From: a virus
IMG/VR virus record: IMGVR_UViG_3300032047_000018
Coordinates: 1-55,954 of that record
Length of the DNA: 55,954 nucleotides
Direction: 5' to 3' (one strand)
In this document: in pieces, positions 50,282 through 55,954 of the stretch
Position numbering within the stretch: position 1 is the stretch's first letter
Layout: every line of letters begins with the position of its first letter
Position numbers and translations under genes: made by a program
Notes under the pieces: model-generated
What the model was told of the DNA's origin: nothing
The model's database searches: none
What the model saw: the letters and a program-made list of their open reading frames with translations, nothing else

Positions 50282-52297
50282 TTATATTGATATTAAAATT
50301 GCTTCGTAAGAGCCATTTGTGATGGTTCCGTTAAATGTTATTGTTAAAGCGCTTCCAGATCTTGTTATTGTTGGAATTACTGTTTCGCCGGCAGAGCTAA
50401 TAACTTCACATTGCACATCTTTCGCGTCTGATTTACCTAAATCTGTACTTGTGTTAATTGACCATGAAGTTGCTCCACCTGATGTTCCATTTGCAGTTAC
50501 CGCTCCCGAGGTTGCCCCAAGTGAGTATCTCTGACCATTTGAAGCTGTAGAGCCTGGATCGTCGTTTGTTACTGTAAATATACCATTTGATACAGATACA
50601 CTAATACCAGTACCAGCTGTTACGCGTGCCGCGCCTACATCTGTTGCTGTTGCATTATCTATTGCTATATCAACGCTACCAGATGAACCCCCGCCCGTTA
50701 TAGGCGCTGTAGTCGTTACTTCTGTTATATCACCTTGTGGTATTGTTGGAAAAGATTGTAACCCACCAGAACCGTCAACATACTCAGAAGAATCACCCTG
50801 CCATTCAAGATCAATAGTTCCGCTACCTGTTACAGGTGTATTAGTTACGTCTAACGCGCCTGTGTTATCTATAGCTAATCCTACACTTGTAACAAAAGGC
50901 AAATCAACTAAAGCATAACTTACTGTTTCACCACTACTTGAAGAATCTAAACCAATTAAAACTTGATCATCTTCCTCAGGAGTTCCACTACCACTTGGCG
51001 CAGCAGCTACTAATCCAGTAGTCGCAGTATAATCTACACCGACTGTTGCTGTACCACTAGAATATGAAACTGTCGTAGCAGTTCCAGCATTTACATTACC
51101 TTCACCAATCGTAGTAAGCGTAGCTTCTGTAACGTTCTTGTTAACTTCTGTCCAGTTTGCTTCAGCAGTTGGATTATCTTGTAAAGCTATAATTAAATCA
51201 CCTATAGCTAATGGTGTAGACCAGTATGTTCCACCTGCACCGCTACCAGCTGTTGTTACAACATATGTATAACCTTGTAGTACTGATGCTCCTGATGGAG
51301 GATCTTGGCTTGCATCATAACCGCCAGCATAAACTAATTGGCCTGTTAATAACCCTTCAACATAACCTTTAGTGGTTAGTGTCGTAGAGCCATCAGATCC
51401 TGTTGTTGCAGCTGATGTTCCTTTATTTGTTATACTTAAGGAATCTACTGTTGCTGTTTTTGTTACAGTTAAGTCACGGCTAATTGTAACGTCTTGAGGT
51501 AAACCTATTGTTAATGTTCCTCCAGACTCAGCCACGTCAACCTCGTTGTTTGTTCCGCTAAATGTAGCTGTTGCTTGTGTAGTTATATTAGTGGTATTAG
51601 AACCGTCTGATAAAACCCAGTAGTTATAATTATCTGAAGAAGGAATACTAACTTTACCACCGTCGGCTGTTACGTATTCACTTGATGTACCTTGCCATTC
51701 AAGTTCAAGCTCGCCATTAGTGGTTATAGGAGAATTTAAAACATCTAAAGCTGTTGAGTTATCTATACTTAACCCCACGCTAGTTACTGTACCTGATTTA
51801 TAGTCTGCTAGTTCACCAGAACCTAAAACAACTTGGGATGAGTCACCTTGCCATTCTAATTCTATAGTACCAGAACTTGTTACAGGGTTGGTACCTCCTA
51901 TACTAATAGCTTCGTCTTCATCTATAGTTAGTTCTACGCTTGTTACCGTACCTACATTACTTGTTTTGTTATTAAATGTACTCCAGTCTGTAGAACTTAA
52001 AAAACCATTTTTGCTTGCTGATGATTGATCAATTCCAATTAATACATCTGTTGTCCCGCTTAATGTTATTGGATTAGTACCTGTAGCTTTACCTATGGTT
52101 TCAACACCACCTCCTACTGCTTCCCAAGTTGGGTTAGTAGAACTAGCTACTGTACATACTTTTAGTTGATTTGAAGAATCATTATAGTAAAGTTGTCCCA
52201 ATACACCAGCTCCAGGATCAGCTCCGAGGTTTTGTATTGCCGCTCCTAATAGTTCGTTCTCATTAAGATTGATGCTGCTTAAAAAATTTATTGCCAT
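50282..52297 (-). CDS. Repetitive tail fibre protein (671 aa)
   Basis: A 671-residue T/S/G-rich beta protein with repeats based on GTVTSV-x-L-x-I-D and ELEWQGDSSEYV-like units (for example IELEWQGDSSQVVLGSGE, LELEWQGTSSEYVTADGG, IDLEWQGDSSEYVDGSGG). The N-terminus (MAINFLSSINLNENELLGAA, then IQNLGADPGAGVLGQLYYND) is a common start of phage fibre proteins attached to the tail. The C-terminus (GSALTITFNGTITNGSYEAI) is a beta end that could be the knob. It starts six bases from the next fibre gene upstream. A receptor-binding fibre is likely; no enzyme motif. Confidence 0.75.
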   Translation of the reverse strand: MAINFLSSINLNENELLGAAIQNLGADPGAGVLGQLYYNDSSNQLKVCTVASSTNPTWEAVGGGVETIGKATGTNPITLSGTTDVLIGIDQSSASKNGFLSSTDWSTFNNKTSNVGTVTSVELTIDEDEAISIGGTNPVTSSGTIELEWQGDSSQVVLGSGELADYKSGTVTSVGLSIDNSTALDVLNSPITTNGELELEWQGTSSEYVTADGGKVSIPSSDNYNYWVLSDGSNTTNITTQATATFSGTNNEVDVAESGGTLTIGLPQDVTISRDLTVTKTATVDSLSITNKGTSAATTGSDGSTTLTTKGYVEGLLTGQLVYAGGYDASQDPPSGASVLQGYTYVVTTAGSGAGGTYWSTPLAIGDLIIALQDNPTAEANWTEVNKNVTEATLTTIGEGNVNAGTATTVSYSSGTATVGVDYTATTGLVAAAPSGSGTPEEDDQVLIGLDSSSSGETVSYALVDLPFVTSVGLAIDNTGALDVTNTPVTGSGTIDLEWQGDSSEYVDGSGGLQSFPTIPQGDITEVTTTAPITGGGSSGSVDIAIDNATATDVGAARVTAGTGISVSVSNGIFTVTNDDPGSTASNGQRYSLGATSGAVTANGTSGGATSWSINTSTDLGKSDAKDVQCEVISSAGETVIPTITRSGSALTITFNGTITNGSYEAILISI
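50790..51945 (-). repeat. Repeats inside the 671-aa fibre gene
   Basis: Three related copies of a roughly 100-base coding unit at about 50790-50890, 51675-51785 and 51840-51940 encode the x-LEWQG-(D/T)-SS segment. They share the CCATTC core and nearby bases at DNA level, so unequal recombination could change the fibre length. Confidence 0.6.
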
Positions 52298-52303
52298 TGT
52301 TTA

Positions 52304-53035
52304 TTAGTTTAGATATGCTTTCCCTGAAAATGCAGCGGAAAAAGTTAGTGTTACTTGTGTCTCTGAATTATATAAGACAGAACCCTGCACAACCGTATTG
52401 GCAGAATCCACAACCGTCACTGACGGAAATTTCTTTAACTGATGATTTATTGTCCATGTTGAGTTTGGTGTTACCTGTTCAAATATTATTGTTTTGTCCT
52501 GCGCGTTTAACGGGTCTAATGTTATACCATATTGATGCGCATCTTGTATGGTCCCGCTGCTCTCTAAAGGTATTAACTGTAATTGATATATTATATTGCT
52601 TACCCCAGTAACACCTGTGAGTTCAAATATTCCAAAAGAACCTAAATCGTTTCTATCGAATATAGTTATAATGTTGTCTTGTACTTTTACTTTTGGATCT
52701 GATGGATCATCAGTAAGTAAGTAATTTAAATATGGTAATGAATTAGAATTATTCATCATTAATGTTTGTACATTAATAGATGTAATATTACTCCAATCTG
52801 TGCCATCACCGCCACCTGCCGCAAAAAACATAGAAGACTTACGCATAGCCCCGTCGATTGCGTCTGTTGTAAATTTCCAGCTATTGTTAGCTAAATAAAG
52901 GCTTATTGCTGCGGCTGATATATCTCCCAATAAAAAATTCTTAGTTGGTCCACCCGCATTATCCATGTCGGTACCAAGTAATAAATCATCCTTTTGAGGG
53001 TTATTATCTATTGGATAACTGGATACTCTAGCCAT
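52304..53035 (-). CDS. Tail fibre-associated protein (243 aa)
   Basis: A 243-residue protein. The N-terminal YPIDNNPQKDDLLLGTDMDN part and the C-terminal STWTINHQLKKFPSVTVVDS, followed by VLYNSETQVTLTFSAAFSG and KAYLN, are a typical end domain of marine-phage fibres. The short length suggests a fibre adaptor or a small distal tip protein. It overlaps the next upstream gene by eight bases and precedes the 671-residue fibre. Confidence 0.65.
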   Translation of the reverse strand: MARVSSYPIDNNPQKDDLLLGTDMDNAGGPTKNFLLGDISAAAISLYLANNSWKFTTDAIDGAMRKSSMFFAAGGGDGTDWSNITSINVQTLMMNNSNSLPYLNYLLTDDPSDPKVKVQDNIITIFDRNDLGSFGIFELTGVTGVSNIIYQLQLIPLESSGTIQDAHQYGITLDPLNAQDKTIIFEQVTPNSTWTINHQLKKFPSVTVVDSANTVVQGSVLYNSETQVTLTFSAAFSGKAYLN

Positions 53036-53261
53036 TTTCTTGTACAGGTTTTAGATTTCTATTGCCCAGCATTAGTTCATTATACTCTATATAAGCTTTA
53101 GGGTCTTCTTGATATTTAGTTCCTTGGGCTACTACCTCTTCCCAGGTTTCACATGTAAGTTTCGCGCAGCCTACGTGCATTCTCCATCTGCCCTCTACAT
53201 CAACTATTAGTTTTACCTTGTATTTATTCAGTATGTTTATTTGCTCCTTTGTATAACCCAT
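53028..53261 (-). CDS. Hypothetical small protein (77 aa)
   Basis: A 77-residue protein (MGYTKEQINILNKYKVKLIV, then GRWRMHVGCAKLTCETWEEV). It is one base from the holin gene and overlaps the fibre-associated gene. Acidic, with two cysteines. No family recognised. Confidence 0.5.
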   Translation of the reverse strand: MGYTKEQINILNKYKVKLIVDVEGRWRMHVGCAKLTCETWEEVVAQGTKYQEDPKAYIEYNELMLGNRNLKPVQENG

Positions 53262-53262
53262 G

Positions 53263-53715
53263 TTATTTTTTTATTATTGATCCCACCTTTTCTGCTCCTC
53301 GCGATCCAAAATAGGCAACGTATACTGTTGTTGTTAATGTTTTAAGTAAGCTAATCCATTCTTGTTCTACTGTAAAATCTATATACCCATGACTATCTAC
53401 CCATATAAAAGATATAGTCATAAATGTAAGAAAAATTAAACTCATAGGCCTTGTATTTTTACTAAGCCATGAATCCGATTTCATATCTGCTTTCCAGCGA
53501 GCACTTACTTCTTGTGCTTCAATCATATCATGCTCCAATAACTTTAGAGCCATCTCTTTATCTGGTGGAGGTAAGTTATCGTCTTTATCAATCAAACCTT
53601 TTACTACACCAAGTAATCCTTTGTCTGGCAAAACATCTGCTAGCGAATCTAATACTCCAGATTTTCCTAATAGGAATTGTCCGACTTTGGTTTCTTTAAA
53701 TTTTTTTTTTGGCAT
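53263..53715 (-). CDS. Holin of the GTA-holin/3TM type
   Basis: A 150-residue protein. Helical N-terminal part (VGQFLLGKSGVLDSLADVLP), then KSDSWLSKNTRPMSLIFLTF, the signature W-L-S-K-x-x-R-P of the 3TM holin family (gene transfer agent and related phage holins), followed by one strongly hydrophobic segment and a second (WISLLKTLTTTVYVAYFGSR). It should form the lysis lesion in the inner membrane that lets the M15 endolysin act. The other candidate holin, at 10396-10557, is next to that endolysin; the two may have different roles or timing. Confidence 0.78.
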   Translation of the reverse strand: MPKKKFKETKVGQFLLGKSGVLDSLADVLPDKGLLGVVKGLIDKDDNLPPPDKEMALKLLEHDMIEAQEVSARWKADMKSDSWLSKNTRPMSLIFLTFMTISFIWVDSHGYIDFTVEQEWISLLKTLTTTVYVAYFGSRGAEKVGSIIKK

Positions 53716-53725
53716 ATTTTATATT

Positions 53726-55954
53726 TTACACTAGGGTAGTTGTAAGATTTCCAGTGTTATCAACTGTTACTCGATAATTATTTCCATTAGGGGCCGTTAA
53801 TACAATCCCAGCGCTAGGCTGTTCTATTTTTACATCCCCGTCTTTCATTATTAAATTACAAGGGTCACCTGATCCAGTATCTACTATTAAATCTGAAGCC
53901 GAACCAACTGTTACTGTAAGAAGACAATTATCTCCGCTGCCGCCTCCTGTAAGAGTTACAGCGTCACCAACAACATAACCTGAACCCCCTTCGTCTATAC
54001 TAAAAGCTGTTACTCCTGAATTGCTGTCTATTTCTAAAACCTTTATTCGAAGACCAGACCCACTACCGCTTGTTGAAGTATTATAAATGTCATCTTCGTT
54101 ATATCCAGTACCGCGACCATTACTGCCAGGTGGGGATATGAAAGAAAGAGCTATACCGCCTGTGGTTTTTATTTCTAAGTCGTTAGCCGCTGTTTCTTTA
54201 ATAGACCAGTTAGGATTTGTTGGGAAATTTTTGTTAAAATAAATATCTCCAGTATATAAAGAGTTAGAAGATACTGTGTTTCCTTCTATTACAGTAAGAA
54301 CTGCACCACCAACATTAAGATTTACTATATCACCCGCATCGTAATCTTGACCTGGATTTGCAACAACGAAAGTGTCAATACCTGAGCCACTAGTTACTTC
54401 ATCTACTGTTATAGTTAAACCAAATCCGTTACCAGTTGATGTCGTAGTATAAGTATCGCCTTCATTATATCCGCTGCCTGCAGAAGTCACACTTAATAGT
54501 ATATCGTCTCCTCTTTGAATTTTAAGAAAACCGCCACTATTATATAAACCGCCGTGTGGTATACCGCCTGTTATTGCCGTATCATCATTATTAAATTCAA
54601 ATGATGGGACTGTTTGTAATGCCACCATTGGGTGGTAATTAATTACTTTTGATCCCTCTGTTATTAGTAAAGCGTTTTTAGTATTTACATCTTTATCTAC
54701 ATATGTATTTACTGCAAATTTAACTGGGCCTCTTTTATTAACTCCAGATTGCGCTGCTGGATATGTAGCGGGGTTGTTATCATAACCCAGAGTCATTGTT
54801 TCTGTTACAGGTGTTAAATCAAAACCTACGCTAAACATATTCCTATGCGCAGCTCCACCGTTACTTGTTATGTTTATATTACTACCTAATGTGAAGCAAT
54901 TTGTTGGTGTGTTGCTCGTACCTATTGCTTTAATGTCATTATCTATACCGTAGACAAAATGTGATCCACCGCCGACATCACTTTGTATAGTGTTCGAATT
55001 ACCTAGCACTATACTATTATTTAATCCTGTTAAATTGTTATTGATACCTTCAACTACTGCATTGTTAGAACTTACAACAGTGTTGACCGAACCACCTATA
55101 ATTGAATTGTTAGAGCTCTGAACGGTATTGTTTGTTCCAGTTAAAATTGTGCAATCTGAATTTAATTGAATTTGGTTACCGTTACCCACTGTTAACGAGT
55201 GATCCGATCCGGCTATAATGTCGTTACTACCGGCCCCAATAATAACCGATGTGTTATCTACTTGGGGTAAACTAGGATTATTAGACACTACAATACCATT
55301 TCTTATAGCAATTGGAAGCCCTGTTGGAGTTCCCATGTCTACTGCGAAATTTGTGTTAGCACTTCTGCCTAATCCTATGTTGGTGCCGTTATCATATATA
55401 GAGCTGCTACCAATTATACTGCCAGCTGCAGTAAATTTAGCAATCGCGTTTTGTGCACCTGTTCCTGTAACATTATTTGCCGGTATTGGTGTTACTATTG
55501 AGCTAACATCTTTCCATTCTACAGAATTTGGGCCACCGGAGCCGCCTTGTGATGTTAATACTTGATTTGTATCTCCAGCTTCTTCGTTAGTATCGTATAA
55601 TGCGCCAAAAATAGTAATCTCATTGAAGTCAAAACCTGCAGTTGTTACAAATTTGGTCTGGGCATTGTTCCATGTTATCTCACTTTCGCCTAAAACGTTA
55701 GTATTTGTCCATAATGCTAGTCTGTTGGCAATTCCGCCGCCAGCTAATACTGATGTATTGTCAATTTTGTCCCAAAAACAGTTTCCTGTGCTATCTTGAG
55801 AGATAATCGCCCAGTCACCAGGCTGCCAATCGGTTATAGGAACGTTTCCGGCGCCAACTAATGGGGTACCACCAGCTACGCTTACTACCCAATAATGTCC
55901 TGTATTACCAGCTTGAGGTACTATAATCGATAAATCAGGTTGATCGAGCGTTGC
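53726..55954 (-). CDS. Tail fibre / adhesin with YadA-like head repeats (5' partial)
   Basis: The frame is open to the right edge (743 codons including the stop), so the N-terminus lies outside the window; the ATG at 55336 is internal and is not the start. The visible N-terminal part (ATLDQPDLSIIVPQAGNTGH and on, with PGDWAIISQDSTGNCFW) resembles a tail-attached fibre body. Residues about 230-320 carry tandem N/S/G-rich strands (NNTVQSSNNSIIGGSVNTVV, then AVVEGINNNLTGLNNSIVLG) like the left-handed beta-roll of YadA-type adhesin heads. Two later units GSGYNEGD and GTGYNEDD, each with a following GxGxGLxI strand, are repeats. A trimeric host-binding fibre is likely. Confidence 0.75.
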   Translation of the reverse strand, partial: ATLDQPDLSIIVPQAGNTGHYWVVSVAGGTPLVGAGNVPITDWQPGDWAIISQDSTGNCFWDKIDNTSVLAGGGIANRLALWTNTNVLGESEITWNNAQTKFVTTAGFDFNEITIFGALYDTNEEAGDTNQVLTSQGGSGGPNSVEWKDVSSIVTPIPANNVTGTGAQNAIAKFTAAGSIIGSSSIYDNGTNIGLGRSANTNFAVDMGTPTGLPIAIRNGIVVSNNPSLPQVDNTSVIIGAGSNDIIAGSDHSLTVGNGNQIQLNSDCTILTGTNNTVQSSNNSIIGGSVNTVVSSNNAVVEGINNNLTGLNNSIVLGNSNTIQSDVGGGSHFVYGIDNDIKAIGTSNTPTNCFTLGSNINITSNGGAAHRNMFSVGFDLTPVTETMTLGYDNNPATYPAAQSGVNKRGPVKFAVNTYVDKDVNTKNALLITEGSKVINYHPMVALQTVPSFEFNNDDTAITGGIPHGGLYNSGGFLKIQRGDDILLSVTSAGSGYNEGDTYTTTSTGNGFGLTITVDEVTSGSGIDTFVVANPGQDYDAGDIVNLNVGGAVLTVIEGNTVSSNSLYTGDIYFNKNFPTNPNWSIKETAANDLEIKTTGGIALSFISPPGSNGRGTGYNEDDIYNTSTSGSGSGLRIKVLEIDSNSGVTAFSIDEGGSGYVVGDAVTLTGGGSGDNCLLTVTVGSASDLIVDTGSGDPCNLIMKDGDVKIEQPSAGIVLTAPNGNNYRVTVDNTGNLTTTLV

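Noticed and set aside
55336-55336. The ATG at 55336 as start of the last fibre gene
   Set aside because: The frame stays open to the window edge and the upstream translation is coding-like fibre sequence.
1-55954. CRISPR arrays, tRNA genes, integrase, insertion sequences
   Set aside because: I saw no spaced direct repeats, cloverleaf-like segments, recombinase motifs or inverted-repeat-flanked transposase in the window. A tRNA scan was not possible by eye with full sensitivity.

Overview
This 56 kb, AT-rich window looks like part of the genome of a lytic tailed phage, most likely a marine podovirus-like phage of a Bacteroidetes (flavobacterial) host. It has a terminase, portal, scaffold and capsid set, T7-type internal core proteins, fibre genes and lysis genes. 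I see no integrase, repressor, plasmid genes or tRNA. The start codons I inspected lack a Shine-Dalgarno sequence and sit in A/T-rich leaders, as is usual in Bacteroidetes. Host and habitat are inferences from gene content, not from a database search.

The layout is two convergent gene blocks. Positions 1-9913 (+) hold the early/metabolic block. First comes a recombination and replication module: an Erf-type annealing protein cut by the left edge, a RecE/YqaJ-like nuclease, an SSB with an acidic tail, and a TOPRIM primase-helicase. Nucleotide supply follows: thymidylate synthase, a MazG fusion, a second MazG-like protein, class I ribonucleotide reductase NrdB and NrdA, plus a resolvase-like nuclease and several very small ORFs. 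Almost every gene overlaps the next by a few bases, suggesting translational coupling. A hairpin with a T-run at about 9933-9967 ends this block.

Positions 9963-55954 (-) hold the late block, transcribed from right to left. From its upstream end it carries a fibre or adhesin gene cut by the right edge, a 3TM holin, three more fibre-type genes (one with an S74 self-cleaving chaperone domain), GroEL and GroES, a winged-helix-like protein, a cluster of seven small basic proteins (42501-45984) that share S-P-A-K type motifs, and an unusual protein that looks like two GroES barrels in tandem. Then follow small and large terminase, portal, scaffold, major capsid protein (followed by a hairpin terminator with a UUCG loop), adaptor-like proteins, a 1540-residue tail protein, a vWA/cadherin-like protein, an FN3-like protein, T7 gp14-like and other core proteins, and a 2918-residue polyvalent protein. 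A lysis end closes the block: a small holin-like protein, an M15 peptidase and a 25-residue ORF.

The most unusual parts are the S-P-A-K protein cluster, the tandem GroES-like gene beside a full GroEL/GroES pair, the giant protein combining a zincin motif, a sigma-region-2-like segment and a HAD phosphatase, the vWA domain in a structural protein, and a GC-rich tract inside the terminase gene. There is no stretch of more than 300 bases without a gene.
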